Assembly (NCBI RefSeq): GCF_900454495.1
Contig: NZ_UGSI01000001.1
Coordinates: forward strand, 2,418,001-2,482,000
Reading direction: 5' to 3'
Origin: Paenibacillus macerans
GTDB taxonomy: Bacteria > Bacillota > Bacilli > Paenibacillales > Paenibacillaceae
DNA length: 64,000 nt
Shown here: one piece after another, positions 11,301 through 19,938 of the stretch
Layout: every line of letters begins with the position of its first letter
Numbering within the stretch: the stretch's first letter is position 1
Program-made: the position numbers and the translations under genes
The notes under the pieces: generated by a model
What the model saw: only the letters and a program-made list of their open reading frames with translations
Databases searched by the model: none
Told to the model about the DNA's origin: nothing

Positions 11301-14300
11301 TGCGGCGCCTCCGGATTTTCGGCCGGCACTTCAAAGCGAATCGTCTTCTCCGCCGCGTTTCCGGCCCTATCTGCTGCTTTGACGTACAGTTCGTGGCTGC
11401 CCGGCGCAAGCTTGGAAGAGCTGGTCTCCAGCGGCAATTGCACGGCTTTTCCGTCAAGCGCGGTTTCGAGCTTTTCCACCCCGGCAAGGGCATCGCTGGC
11501 TTCGGCCCGGATCGTAAATTTACCGCGGTACATTTTTCCGTCTTCGACGCTGGCAGCAATGTTCGGCGGCGTGTTATCGACCGTCACTTTGGCGCTGGCC
11601 GCAAGCTCGCCGCTGACCGCCTTGACGGTATGCTCCCCGTCCGCTGCCCCCGTGGTGTCCCACATAAACGCCTTGGACGCAAACAGGCTCTCCGGAAGTT
11701 CGAAGCGGAATCCGATGGATTCATTTTTACCCGCCGAATCGCCCATCTTGATCTCTTTGTCCCGCTCGGCATAAGCCGGGTCGGTAATTTCCGTACCGTC
11801 GGCCAGCACCAGCCGCACGTTTTTGATCTCGAAATCGTCCTTATTCTCTTCCGCCCGATCGTCAAACGGACCGGATTTGGAACCGGCGCGGATATAGATG
11901 ACGTTGTCGCCGCCCGGCTGCAAACGGCCCCCTTCGATCGGGAAGCTTAACGTCTGGTACGAAGTAATCGGATCAAGGAACGTATACAGGATCGTTTCGT
12001 CCTTAAGCTCCTCCGGGCCCATGGTAATGGCATTTTTGAAATAGTAGTCGACGTTTTTGACATCGAACACAAAGTAAGCGTCGTGCTCCAGAGCAGCGCT
12101 CGTGCCTTCCGTAACGGGCTTTCCGTCGATCTCAAAGGTCACGCTGTCAGGTCCGCCGGTTTTGGCCGTGCCTTTGACCGTCTTCGTTCCGCTGAGCAGG
12201 TCGCCGTCCTTTAGATTGAGGCGCAGCTCGGACTGATCCGGTCCGCCCGTAATCTCGACCTTGTATTCCGGGGAGGTCACTTCATTGAAACCGTCGGATA
12301 CCACATAGTAGTATTGGATGAACTTGCGTCCGATGAGATCGGCCGCGTAAACCTTGTGATGGTAATGCAAATCGCCGTAATCCTCGGTCAGCAGATACGG
12401 AACGTATTCGGTTTGCTTGTCCGATTTAACGTACAGGGTCACGGACGCCACTTCTTTGTCGTCCTGCGCCCAGCCTTTAATTTCGAAGCCCTGGCTTTGA
12501 TCCGTTGTCGTAATGCCGGTACGGTCTTCTATGGTAGGCGGCACCGTGTCATCGGCAATCGAGACCGGAGTATCCGGCACTTGAGCGGAATCCACGGCGC
12601 CCGGCGCAGGAAACTGCAATCCCCCGCTCACTTTAATCATTTGGTTGCTGCCGTTAACCGGATATTTATACTGGAGGCCGGTGTTCTCTTTCGTTTCCGT
12701 TTTGCCGTCTTCATAAACGGTGTCGGCATCATAATAAGCCGCCGAAACTTCCTTGCCGGCATTCGTTTTAATGACAAATCCGCGTCGTCCCGAGTTGGAA
12801 ATGCCGCCGGCCGGGACTTTGAACAAGTCCACGTTCTCCTCGAGGCTTGTCCCGTAAAATTTATTGAAATCGGCAGCGGTCAACGCCGTGATGCTGTCGC
12901 TTATGATCCAGAACACAACCGCCTGCCCGGATGGAATCACGAAGTCCTGCTTGTCCGGAGACCATAATACGTCCCCCGGCGGACCTTTATCCGTATAACG
13001 GTAGTACAGCTTGTAGTTCCGGAAATTCACGTCCCGGTCCGAATTGTTGTAGATTTCCACCAGTTCGTACCCGTCCGCTCCATTAACGTTGGTCGTGTTG
13101 GCGACGATTTCCGTTACCAGAAGCGGCGGCGCCTTCTGCGGATCGAAATCTGGAAAGTTTACAACTTGAACCGTATACAGGTCCGTTGACACCGGCTGGC
13201 TCCCGCCGACCGCTTCAATCCGATATTCCAAGGAAGGTTCGGTGAGCTGGTCCGCCGGGACGGAAGCCGTATAAACGCCGTCCTGCGCTTTCATCGCAAT
13301 AACCGCATACCTCGATTGGGAAGCCGTTTTATATAAAAAATTCAGGGTAACGCCCGCCATCTCCGGCCCGGCCGGTTCCAACGAGGCTTCCACGGTCATG
13401 CCGGCCGCGGCGTCCACGCTTGTCACCGGGGCATGCTTAATCGAAAAAGCAGCCCCCGCCGGAGCTTCCGTCTGCTCCTGCGTTACGGCCCCCGGCGTTG
13501 CGGGCAGCGTTCCCGGACCGTCCATCATGATCATTGCAACGTTTCCGTCCGTCGGACGCTGATAGAAAATACCCATGTTCATCTGGGTCTGCGCATCGTT
13601 CTCATAAGCGGCCGATACCAGCGTCGCGCCCGCAGCGTCCTTGATTTCAAGCTGGCGCGGGCCGGCATTGGACATACCGCCGCCGCCGCTGATCCGGAAC
13701 AAATCCGTTCCTTCGGTCAGCCCCGTTCCATAATTCCGGTTAAAATCGCCGGCTGTAAGCTGGTTGTTTTTTCCGTTCATGACCCACAAAACGATGGCTT
13801 TGCCGGCCGGGATGACGGCGTTTGCGCTTCCCTCCAGCGGCCACTCCGTACTCGTGTTATAAACGAGCTTGAAGTCGGCAAAATCCAAATCGCGCCCGCT
13901 GTTGTTGTACACTTCCACAAACTCGTAGGCGTCCGCTCCGTTTACGTTATCGCTGTCCGGCACCAGTTCGGTAATCAGCAAATCCAGCGGCTTTGCTTCA
14001 ATGCCGGGCTGCCCGCCCCTCACAAGCTCCACAGTGAAGTCGTCGCTTCGTGCCGAAGTTCCTTCTTCATCGCGGGCTTCAATATAATAGGTCAAGCTGC
14101 TTCCGCTCAGCCCGCCGCCATTCAGATCAGCGGAATATTCATCTCCGCTGCCGCCGGCCATGGACACCTCTTCCAAGCCCTGACCGTCCACCCGGTAATA
14201 TACCGAAGCGGTCACCGTTGTTTGGGCGCCCGTGATGAGGGCCGCTATCGTTAAATCTTGCCCGGCCTCATGCGTAGCCGATGCCGGCGTATGCACAATC

Positions 14301-14548
14301 TGCAGCGTTTGCTCCTGTCCTTCCGCCTCGTTCCCCGTACTTTCATCTGCCGCTGCGGCCACAGCTTGAAATCCGTTTTGACCGCCAGCTTCCGCGTATC
14401 CGGCAGGCGCTGCCGTTCCCAGCAGCAGACCGGCAACGGCTGCGATCGAACCCCATTTTTTCAAGTACACCCAGTTCAACTTTCCTTGCACCCTTTCTAA
14501 TAGTGTCTGATTTTCCCGACATTTTTTTCTGTCCTTGTTCAAAGGCAC
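8390..14548 (-). CDS. Giant SLH-anchored surface protein with lamin-tail and metallophosphoesterase domains
   Basis: A 2052-residue secreted protein. Visible order: signal peptide (KKWGSIAAVAGLLLGTAAPAGYAEA, ending near 52); Ig-like segment; lamin-tail domain 1 (from about 188, LLITELVPDSDNVNGADAYE); second Ig-like segment; lamin-tail domain 2 (from about 479); several beta-rich domains; calcineurin-type metallophosphoesterase (about 1285-1480) with SDTQYY, GDVVD, GNHD, LHEY and GHYHD; Ser/Gly linker near 1640; three SLH repeats (about 1875, 1934, 1998) for wall binding. The first motif is D-x-Q, not the usual D-x-H. The frame opens at GTG 14548 without a good ribosome site; TTG 14479 or GTG 14470 after AAGGA would give a more normal signal peptide, so the start is uncertain. 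Probably a surface or extracellular phosphatase/nuclease-like enzyme; the substrate is unknown. Confidence 0.85.
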   Translation of the reverse strand: MPLNKDRKKCRENQTLLERVQGKLNWVYLKKWGSIAAVAGLLLGTAAPAGYAEAGGQNGFQAVAAAADESTGNEAEGQEQTLQIVHTPASATHEAGQDLTIAALITGAQTTVTASVYYRVDGQGLEEVSMAGGSGDEYSADLNGGGLSGSSLTYYIEARDEEGTSARSDDFTVELVRGGQPGIEAKPLDLLITELVPDSDNVNGADAYEFVEVYNNSGRDLDFADFKLVYNTSTEWPLEGSANAVIPAGKAIVLWVMNGKNNQLTAGDFNRNYGTGLTEGTDLFRISGGGGMSNAGPRQLEIKDAAGATLVSAAYENDAQTQMNMGIFYQRPTDGNVAMIMMDGPGTLPATPGAVTQEQTEAPAGAAFSIKHAPVTSVDAAAGMTVEASLEPAGPEMAGVTLNFLYKTASQSRYAVIAMKAQDGVYTASVPADQLTEPSLEYRIEAVGGSQPVSTDLYTVQVVNFPDFDPQKAPPLLVTEIVANTTNVNGADGYELVEIYNNSDRDVNFRNYKLYYRYTDKGPPGDVLWSPDKQDFVIPSGQAVVFWIISDSITALTAADFNKFYGTSLEENVDLFKVPAGGISNSGRRGFVIKTNAGKEVSAAYYDADTVYEDGKTETKENTGLQYKYPVNGSNQMIKVSGGLQFPAPGAVDSAQVPDTPVSIADDTVPPTIEDRTGITTTDQSQGFEIKGWAQDDKEVASVTLYVKSDKQTEYVPYLLTEDYGDLHYHHKVYAADLIGRKFIQYYYVVSDGFNEVTSPEYKVEITGGPDQSELRLNLKDGDLLSGTKTVKGTAKTGGPDSVTFEIDGKPVTEGTSAALEHDAYFVFDVKNVDYYFKNAITMGPEELKDETILYTFLDPITSYQTLSFPIEGGRLQPGGDNVIYIRAGSKSGPFDDRAEENKDDFEIKNVRLVLADGTEITDPAYAERDKEIKMGDSAGKNESIGFRFELPESLFASKAFMWDTTGAADGEHTVKAVSGELAASAKVTVDNTPPNIAASVEDGKMYRGKFTIRAEASDALAGVEKLETALDGKAVQLPLETSSSKLAPGSHELYVKAADRAGNAAEKTIRFEVPAENPEAPQLIAPANGQTGVGSTAELKVNVKDPNGDDMNVSFYRGYLYDGAHQDRFTGFQNTADTEPPGELAPAGEKSLTGEDYAKIGAVDGEYLTTDADDRFPYQRYEIKLDPSVKPSDRVDVEWKGKSLPGRKVSLYAWSAAESKWVTLDQVIAGAEDFILKSTVTAGAYAAGGIISVMVQDEIAGEAAALADKSGPVSEDPYDFSFIWMSDTQYYAQDYPYIYQKNVQWIAENKDKLKLKYVIHTGDVVDKADQEYQWIEADKDMKVLENANIPYGVLAGNHDVGHQNNDYSQFTKYFGDWRFQDSPVFAGSYENNRGHYDLVSANGNDFIIVYMGWGLGDKEIEWMNQVVSMYPERKAILCLHEYLLVSGNRAPIAEKIFEKVVKPNKNVIAALSGHYHDAELKLDALDDNGDGIPDRNVYQMLADYQGAPEGGLGYIRLMQFDMANNKLHIKTYSPYLDDYNFYDPAEYPGKDEFSLDLDLQAATKRVATDYIGVKVYTDQLIGKQAGVKSGENAAVNWTGLGSSAYYQWYAKAEDANSGLTLSDIWGFYTGAGGSKPGSGSSGGGSKSSSSSSAATTAPVNPPAAEQPANDGVTSGVIAAAPAGNGRYEVSADQLRKAASAAANGKIEVQVKPEDAEAGRPVIVDLDAATLAQLAKERKVSLSLSAPGSQITFAQDSLRNRVGDADKLSVKLGYQAAGNSGLEKGMTSTGIAYELGLSLVKGSESADYGNLESAAEIRLTLTEEQAKLLNSAYAGVYERVNGGLRYIGGSFDGRTVTFTADHAGIYEIVELRKDFADLRGHWSEDVVRQLAAKHLIQGLDAERFAPSAPVTRADFSVVMMRVLGARPDAVVVRFTDLPPGAYYAEAVEQAASLGLVQGSGGRFRPADGITREEAAVILSKMALAMNASLTPSGQGKDFADAASISVWARDAVSQMQAAGMLNGKGNGRFEPKGSVTRAEMAKMMSEMLKLKR

Positions 14549-14649
14549 TCTGAAAAATATACAACGGTTATGTAAAACGACGATTATATGCAGGTAAATT
14601 ATCCCGCCCTTTTTATGAAATCTCGTTCAAATGAACATTAACATGCAAT

Positions 14650-14682
14650 CAAAAAAAGACTGCCAATCGGCAGTCCTTGAAG
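14650..14682 (-). terminator. Terminator of the NADPH reductase gene
   Basis: On the minus strand, GACTGCC-GATT-GGCAGTC is followed by TTTTTTT, 25-55 bp after the reductase stop. It also separates that transcript from the S-layer gene. Confidence 0.85.
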
Positions 14683-14707
14683 GGGATACATTCAACCATT
14701 TTCCCGC

Positions 14708-15769
14708 TCATGCGTCTTCCTCCGCGACGCCGAGCGCAATGTTCTTCTCCTTAAATATGGCATTATGGGAAGAGACGTAAGCCGCCGCAGGCGCATCCGG
14801 CTCCAGGTACAGCTTGGCGCTGTTCACCGCCAGCGCCGCATCGGTGAAGGCGCCGGCGATCAAATGCAGCTTGCCGGCATAATGAGCCACATCTCCGGCG
14901 GCGAAAATCCCCGGGAGGTTGGTTGCGAGTTTTTCGTTCGCGCGGATGTCCCATGGCCCCATCTCCAGCCCCCAGTTGACGATATTGCCGAAATCGCCGC
15001 GCAATCCGTGATTTACGATCACCGCATCCACTTCGAGCCATACCGCTTCTTCCGACAATCGGCCTTCCGCGTCGACGCGCGCGATCGATACCCCCTCGAT
15101 CGCCTTGCCGTCCGCGCTGCCGCGCAGCTGTTTCACGGCATACGGCGTAAGGACGCGAACCGAGGACTGCATCATCCGTTTCACATTGCGCTCATGCCCT
15201 CCGAAACGCTCGCGGCGATGTACGACGGTGACGCTTGCGGCTAACGGTTCCAATTCGTTCGCCCAGTCCACCGCAGAATCGCCGCCGCCGGAAATGAGCA
15301 CCCGTTTGTTGCGGAATACCTCCAGTTCCTGCACCGTATAATGCAGATTGCCGACCTCGTAACGCTCGGCCCCTTCGATGTCCAGCTTCGCGAGTTTTAA
15401 CACCCCCCGCCCCAAAGCGAGGATCACCGTTTTTGTCCAGTGACGCTCGCCCGTTGCCGACGTAAGCATCATCGTGCCGTCGGCCCGCCGTTCCAGTTCG
15501 CTGATCTGCTGCCCCAATACGATCGTAGGATCGAACGTCATCGCCTGTTTGATCATTTGCTGCGTAAGCCGCTCGCAGCGAATCGGCGTTACTCCGCCGA
15601 CATCCCAAATCATCTTTTCCGGATAAATCAGCGTACGGCCGCCGAGCTCCTCCTTCGCCTCGATCAGCTTCGTTTTCATGTCGCGCATTCCGCTGTAGAA
15701 AGACGCATACAATCCGGCCGGTCCGCCTCCGATAATCGTCACGTCATAAAGTTCCAAATCTTGCGTCAT
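14708..15769 (-). CDS. Ferredoxin/flavodoxin--NADP reductase, thioredoxin-reductase type
   Basis: A 353-residue flavoenzyme of the YumC class. The FAD-binding motif [12 protein letters not shown] is near residue 15, the NADPH-binding motif [13 protein letters not shown] is mid-protein, and the C-terminal FAD segment is [26 protein letters not shown]. It lacks the CxxC of thioredoxin reductase, as expected for this class, which passes electrons from NADPH to ferredoxin, flavodoxin or iron-containing acceptors. The ribosome binding site is GGGAGGGAAATA. It lies downstream of Fe-siderophore uptake genes on the same strand, separated by an ABC ATPase remnant; a role in reductive iron release from siderophore is plausible inference. 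Confidence 0.85.
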   Translation of the reverse strand: MTQDLELYDVTIIGGGPAGLYASFYSGMRDMKTKLIEAKEELGGRTLIYPEKMIWDVGGVTPIRCERLTQQMIKQAMTFDPTIVLGQQISELERRADGTMMLTSATGERHWTKTVILALGRGVLKLAKLDIEGAERYEVGNLHYTVQELEVFRNKRVLISGGGDSAVDWANELEPLAASVTVVHRRERFGGHERNVKRMMQSSVRVLTPYAVKQLRGSADGKAIEGVSIARVDAEGRLSEEAVWLEVDAVIVNHGLRGDFGNIVNWGLEMGPWDIRANEKLATNLPGIFAAGDVAHYAGKLHLIAGAFTDAALAVNSAKLYLEPDAPAAAYVSSHNAIFKEKNIALGVAEEDA

Positions 15770-15787
15770 CTATTTCCCTCCCGCCTT

Positions 15788-15916
15788 TTAAGTCCCAAAT
15801 TGCGCCCGGTGCAAGCGGCTGTAAATCCCGCCGCGGCCACCAGCTTTTGGTGCCGGCCCTGCTCGGCGATGCCCCGGTCCCCGGTCGGTCACAACCACGA
15901 TGCGGTCGGCTGTTTG
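15788..15916 (-). pseudogene. Degenerate C-terminal fragment of an ABC exporter ATPase
   Basis: Immediately after the lipoprotein stop codon, the minus strand encodes pieces of a typical ABC exporter C-terminus: ADRIVVV, then after one frame change GIAEQGRHQKLVAAAG, then after a second change GIYSRLHRAQFGT and a stop at 15788. Two compensating frameshifts break what was once ADRIVVV-D-RG-x-IAEQG-xH-x-LVAAGG-Y-RLHRAQF. It is not functional. It suggests that the uptake genes replaced, or were inserted into, an older exporter gene next to the reductase. Confidence 0.75.
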
Positions 15917-16945
15917 CTATTTAAACAAGTCCGGGTACATCTCCTTGGCCAACCATTCCATCCCATCGATCGTATTGTAGCTGTATCCGAACATATAGTT
16001 ATAATCCACCGCGTAAATTTGCTGGTTTTTGATCGCTTTCATGCTGGATAATTTGGGATTGGCGTAAAGCGCTTCTTTGAGCTTGTCGGCGCTAACGCCG
16101 CCGGTTGTGGCCCAATCCGGAATGATTAGCACGTCCGGGTCAGCCTCAATCAGCGATTCTACGCTAACCTCCCCGGTTTCATTCTTAAAAATATTGTCCA
16201 ATTTAACCATTTTGAAAGCGTCGTTGAAGAACGTTTCATCTTGGGCCGCGTAGACGTTCACTTCTTTGGGATCGCTTATATGCAAGTAAGCGAACGTTTT
16301 TTCCTCCGTAATGCTTGATAGTTTCGAGGCGATGGTTGCTTGTCTGTCCTTTAACTCCTGAATAAAGCTCTTGGCTTGATCCTGCACGCTAAAGATCTCG
16401 CCTAAATTCTCCAGATCTTTATAGATCGAGTCATACGTTCCCCCGGCGACCGAAGATTCCAGGACGTACGTTTTAATGCCCATGTCGTTAAGCGCGTCTA
16501 CGGTTCCCACTCCCCAGTCGGCATTATCGAACAAACCGCCGCGGCCGAATACCAGGTCGGGGTTCGTTCCCAACGTCACCTCTTTGCCGACGTATTCGTC
16601 GCTTAAAATATTCAATTTGCCGTATTCCGCTTCCACCGCTTTATCCGGGGCTCCGAAATTTGCCCCTACCCCGGCGATTTTGTCGGCCAACCCCAAATGG
16701 AGCAGCAACTCCGCCGCCGGTCGGGTATTGGCCATAATACGTTCCGGCGCTTTATCGAACACTTGCTCTTTCTTTTCCCAAGTCGTTCCGCCCTCCGCCT
16801 TCGTAAAGTTTTGAATCGTTACAGGATAGCGGCTTTGCGCTTCGGTTTGCGTTTCGTCCGGGCCGCTTGTCGCCGCCGTCCCTCCGCAAGCGCTTAATGT
16901 CAGCATCACGGCTAAAGCGATGCCTGTTAGCACATGCTTTTTCAC
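15917..16945 (-). CDS. Iron-siderophore ABC transporter, substrate-binding lipoprotein
   Basis: A 342-residue class-III binding protein (FecB/FhuD/BtuF fold). It has a lipoprotein signal with lipobox LSAC, so the mature chain starts at Cys near residue 20. Two lobes joined by a long helix are expected; RIMANTRPAAELLLHLGL and NPDLVFGRG are typical of the family. It captures ferric siderophore, heme or a similar chelate outside the membrane and hands it to the permease. The order permease-ATPase-binding protein, with the binding protein last, is unusual. The Fur box at 18850 points to an iron substrate. Confidence 0.85.
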   Translation of the reverse strand: MKKHVLTGIALAVMLTLSACGGTAATSGPDETQTEAQSRYPVTIQNFTKAEGGTTWEKKEQVFDKAPERIMANTRPAAELLLHLGLADKIAGVGANFGAPDKAVEAEYGKLNILSDEYVGKEVTLGTNPDLVFGRGGLFDNADWGVGTVDALNDMGIKTYVLESSVAGGTYDSIYKDLENLGEIFSVQDQAKSFIQELKDRQATIASKLSSITEEKTFAYLHISDPKEVNVYAAQDETFFNDAFKMVKLDNIFKNETGEVSVESLIEADPDVLIIPDWATTGGVSADKLKEALYANPKLSSMKAIKNQQIYAVDYNYMFGYSYNTIDGMEWLAKEMYPDLFK

Positions 16946-16961
16946 TGATCATTCTCCCCCT

Positions 16962-17723
16962 TTATATTCCAAAAGCGAACCCCAGCCCGTTCGTAACGGG
17001 ATTAATATAAGTCTGGCATTTGACTTGATAGAGCGACTCGATGGTTTCCGGCGTCAGTACCTGATCCGGCGTGCCGTGCGCATACACCTCGCCGTTTTTG
17101 ATCGCATACAGATAATCGCAATAATGCGCGGCCATCTCCAAATCGTGAAGAGCCGCCAGTACGCCGATGTTTAAACCTTTCACACAGGACAAAATTTCCA
17201 GCTGATAGCGGATGTCCAAATGGTTCGTCGGTTCGTCCAAAATCATAAATTTAGGCTGCTGCGCGATGGTTCGCGCCAAATTCACCCGCTGTTTTTCCCC
17301 GCCGGACAGCGATAAATAACTGCGGTCTTTATAATCGATCAGATTCGTTCGCGCCAACGCTTCCTCCACGATCGCATAATCTTCCCGCTTATCCGACTCC
17401 AGCAATTTTTTATGCGGCGTTCGGCCCAGCATCACCATTTGCTGAACGGTTAAATCAAAATTCATTTCATTAAATTGGCCGACCACGCCGAGGCGCTGGG
17501 AAACTTTTTTTTCGGAGGTCTTCAGCACGTCCATGTCATCCAAAAAAACGGTGCCTTTTTGGGGCACTAAGCTTTTGTATATGCTTTTTAACAGCGTCGA
17601 TTTTCCGCAGCCGTTAGGCCCGATCAGGCCGACGAATTGCTGGTTCTTCACCAGAATCGAAACATTTTTGACGATTTCCTTTTTGCCGATGCGGACTTCC
17701 ATTCCTTTCGCGGTCAATTCCAT
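16962..17723 (-). CDS. Iron-siderophore ABC transporter ATPase (FecE/FepC type)
   Basis: A 253-residue ATPase with Walker A GPNGCGKST, ABC signature LSGGEKQRVNLA, Walker B FMILDEPTNHLD and the switch histidine in AALHDLEMAAHYC. It powers uptake through the adjoining permease. It starts 4 bp after the permease stop, so the two are almost certainly translated from one message. Confidence 0.9.
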   Translation of the reverse strand: MELTAKGMEVRIGKKEIVKNVSILVKNQQFVGLIGPNGCGKSTLLKSIYKSLVPQKGTVFLDDMDVLKTSEKKVSQRLGVVGQFNEMNFDLTVQQMVMLGRTPHKKLLESDKREDYAIVEEALARTNLIDYKDRSYLSLSGGEKQRVNLARTIAQQPKFMILDEPTNHLDIRYQLEILSCVKGLNIGVLAALHDLEMAAHYCDYLYAIKNGEVYAHGTPDQVLTPETIESLYQVKCQTYINPVTNGLGFAFGI

Positions 17724-17727
17724 TTTG

Positions 17728-18807
17728 TCACCCTCCGAAATTGTAGCCTTTTTTTACGATCATGTAGATGAATAACGGCGAACCGATCACCGAAGTAATG
17801 ATCCCGATGGGTAATTCGACATTGTGTATGAGCGTTCTGGATAAGATGTCCGACCATATCAAAAACAGCCCCCCGAGCAGAAGCGTTCCCGGCATCAACC
17901 GCTTGTGGTCCGCGCCGAACAGGCCCCTGGAAATATGCGGGACAATCAGCCCCACGAAACCGATCATTCCAGCATAAGCAACCATGGTTCCCGTGATAAG
18001 AGCGGCGGCGATCATATAAAATTTACGGTAGGCGCTTAAATTGATGCCGAGGGTAATGGCGGATTCGTCGCCAACCAGCATCGTATTGAGCACCCGGTGT
18101 TGAAACAGAAACAGGGCGCATCCCAGCAAAACGACAACCGCCATGATCGGCGCTTTTTCCCAACTGGACGAGGCCAAGCTCCCCATGGACCAAAAAGTGA
18201 CCGTCTTAATGCCTTCGGCATTGTTGGCAAAATAGATGATCAAACTTGAAAAGGAGCTGCACAACGCGCCGATGACAACCCCCGACAAAACGAGCTTCAC
18301 TGAGGTCGCTTTGCCGCCGATGCTGGACAAAACAAGCACCGCGACCGAAGTGATCATAGCGCCGACAAAGGCTCCAAAAGCAACGCCGAACTGGGACAAC
18401 AGGGCGCCGCTGCCAAACCCGACCAGAATAGCGAATGTCGCCCCTAGCGACGCCCCCGACGAAATGCCGAGAATATAAGGATCGGCGAGCGGATTTTGCA
18501 CCACGGCCTGCATCACGGCTCCGCACAAAGAAAGCCCCATGCCGATGAGCAAGGCAAAAATGACGCGGGGCATTCGAACCTGCAAAATGATATTCAAGTA
18601 AGATTCGCTTTCGACTTGATCCAATGACCCCCATTGGCCGTTTGTCAATGTATGTACCATGATCTCCATGGCTTGACGGAACGGAATATGAACCTGACCG
18701 ATGGATACGGAAAAAACGGCGGATATGAGAATCAAGCATAATAAGAAAAATATGAAAACAAAGTAGATGCTGCCTAGCTTTTGTTTTTGGACGTCTACGC
18801 TGTTCAA
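17728..18807 (-). CDS. Iron-siderophore ABC transporter permease (FecCD family)
   Basis: A 359-residue integral membrane protein with the multi-helix pattern of FecCD/BtuC permeases, including LIGMGLSLCGAVMQAVVQNP, the LGISSGASLGA loop, and GMIGFVGLIVPHISR near the C-terminus, where the ATPase docks. Only one permease gene is present, so it would act as a homodimer. The start is TTG at 18807, preceded by GAGGAGGTGA at ideal spacing. First gene of the Fur-boxed operon. Confidence 0.9.
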   Translation of the reverse strand: MNSVDVQKQKLGSIYFVFIFFLLCLILISAVFSVSIGQVHIPFRQAMEIMVHTLTNGQWGSLDQVESESYLNIILQVRMPRVIFALLIGMGLSLCGAVMQAVVQNPLADPYILGISSGASLGATFAILVGFGSGALLSQFGVAFGAFVGAMITSVAVLVLSSIGGKATSVKLVLSGVVIGALCSSFSSLIIYFANNAEGIKTVTFWSMGSLASSSWEKAPIMAVVVLLGCALFLFQHRVLNTMLVGDESAITLGINLSAYRKFYMIAAALITGTMVAYAGMIGFVGLIVPHISRGLFGADHKRLMPGTLLLGGLFLIWSDILSRTLIHNVELPIGIITSVIGSPLFIYMIVKKGYNFGG

Positions 18808-18849
18808 AAATTCACCTCCTCAGCCATTGCGCTAGCAAAAAAATATATG

Positions 18850-18868
18850 ATAATGAGAATCATTATCA
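18850..18868. promoter_or_regulatory. Fur box upstream of the iron uptake operon
   Basis: GATAATGAGAATCATTATC matches the classical 19-bp Fur box (GATAATGATAATCATTATC) at 18 of 19 positions and sits in a longer palindrome (ATATGATAATG...CATTATCATAT). It lies about 43 bp upstream of the permease start. Iron repression by Fur is the direct reading. Confidence 0.9.
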
Positions 18869-18924
18869 TATATTACGTTATAATTTGCCAAAATTCAATC
18901 GCTATTGAGAAAATCGCAAAAATA

Positions 18925-18963
18925 AACAGCAGTAACTGAGAGTCGCTCTCAATTACTGCTGTT
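18925..18963. terminator. Long hairpin upstream of the iron operon
   Basis: AACAGCAGTAA-C-TGAGAG pairs with CTCTCA-A-TTACTGCTGTT around TCG: 17 base pairs with one mismatch. On the minus strand it is followed by TTTATTTTTG, so it may terminate transcription entering from the pseudogene region. Confidence 0.6.
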
Positions 18964-19113
18964 GTAATAGTACATTAGTTTTCGATAAAGGCGGAAAGCT
19001 TTTAAAAGTGGTGATCCCCTTGTGCTCCAAAGCCCGTCTGGCAGGATTCGAAAGCAGCGAAAGAAATCCCGTGTCCGGATTCAGTTTTGTTCGCAAATTC
19101 TCTTGTATTTAGT
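18964..19113. other. Intergenic, nothing recognised
   Basis: No ribosome binding site, repeat or gene remnant could be supported between the hairpin and the EGxEKG-repeat remnant. Confidence 0.4.
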
Positions 19114-19590
19114 TCATTTTATAAAGCTTGTTTTCTTCAGCTTCACCACTTGCTCTTCGGACAGCCCCGTAACTTTGGCTACCAGCGATATCTCCATCCC
19201 CTCACGGAGCATATTGAGGGCAGTTTTCTCGATGCCCTTTTCCATGCCTTGTTCTATCCCTTTCTCTATACCTTCCTCCATACCTTCTTTCAAACCTTCC
19301 TCGTATCCCAAACGACTCCACGCGGGCATCAGTTTCATCATGGATTCACCTTCCTCCGGGTATTGTTCCTTCAACTCTTCCAGCAACCGCTTATCTTCCT
19401 CGGGATCGGTATTGAAATACAGATCCGCCACCGACATGATCAGGGCCATCGCGCATCATCCAACCTTCCTTGCAGCCGTAAAATCCTCCGTAAATAAATC
19501 GTTATGAACTTTGCGATAGACGTCAACAAAATCTTCATAATTTGGCTCATCAATCAAAAACATCAAATCGGCTTCCACAGGCGCCGGTTT
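19114..19590 (-). pseudogene. Remnant of a protein with EGxEKGIE-repeat tail (Rpn/PD-(D/E)XK transposase-like)
   Basis: Starting at about 19585 on the minus strand, one frame reads PVEADLMFLIDEPNYEDF...ARKVG, hits TGA (about 19460), and continues in the same frame as a 111-residue stretch ending at 19114. The tail has repeated GLKEGMEEGIEKGIEQGMEKGIEK followed by a helical LREGMEISLVAKVTGLSEEQV segment. Such tails are common on recombination-promoting nuclease/PDDEXK transposase-like proteins, but the catalytic domain is missing, so the family is tentative. The 5' end is lost and fused to the next remnant. Confidence 0.5.
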
Positions 19591-19845
19591 GGGTTGGCAC
19601 GGGAACGGGGAGCCTGCCTTTCAAGCGGCTATGTTCCATAAGCCAAATCGTAATCGGCACATAATGATCAATGAGAGCGGTCCATTTTGGGGTCGATGCC
19701 CGGCTTTTTTCATAAACCTTTAGGAGAAGGAGCTCTCGTGGCTGTATACTTTAAAAGCAAGCGCCGCCCAACCGCCCTGTTGCGGTAATTTATTGGTAAC
19801 TTCTAGATCGTAATGCTTTTTCAAAAGGTTTGTGATCTTGTCCAT
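19550..19845 (-). pseudogene. N-terminal remnant of an aminoglycoside-phosphotransferase-family kinase
   Basis: ATG at 19845 with GGGGGA upstream begins MDKITNLLKKHYDLEV, then PQQGGWAALAFKV, which resembles the glycine-rich nucleotide-binding start of APH-type kinases. The frame breaks at about 19722 (TAA). Shifting one base restores LKVYEKSRASTPKWTALIDHY and PITIWLMEHSRLKGRLPVPV, after which homology stops. The catalytic HGD and DFD regions are absent, so the gene is dead. Confidence 0.6.
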
Positions 19846-19938
19846 GAGGTTCCCCCAAAATTTCCATGAAAATAATTGTAATCGTAACTGTCTCAGACTA
19901 TCGTTTTTCATGAAGTGGGTTATGCCGAATTTTGCGGT

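Noticed and set aside
9725..11950. Long plus-strand open frame of about 740 codons
   Set aside because: It is the antisense of the giant SLH protein; it has no ribosome site, shows a low-complexity His/Arg/Val-rich product and no known domain. High GC in the real gene's third positions keeps the opposite frame open.
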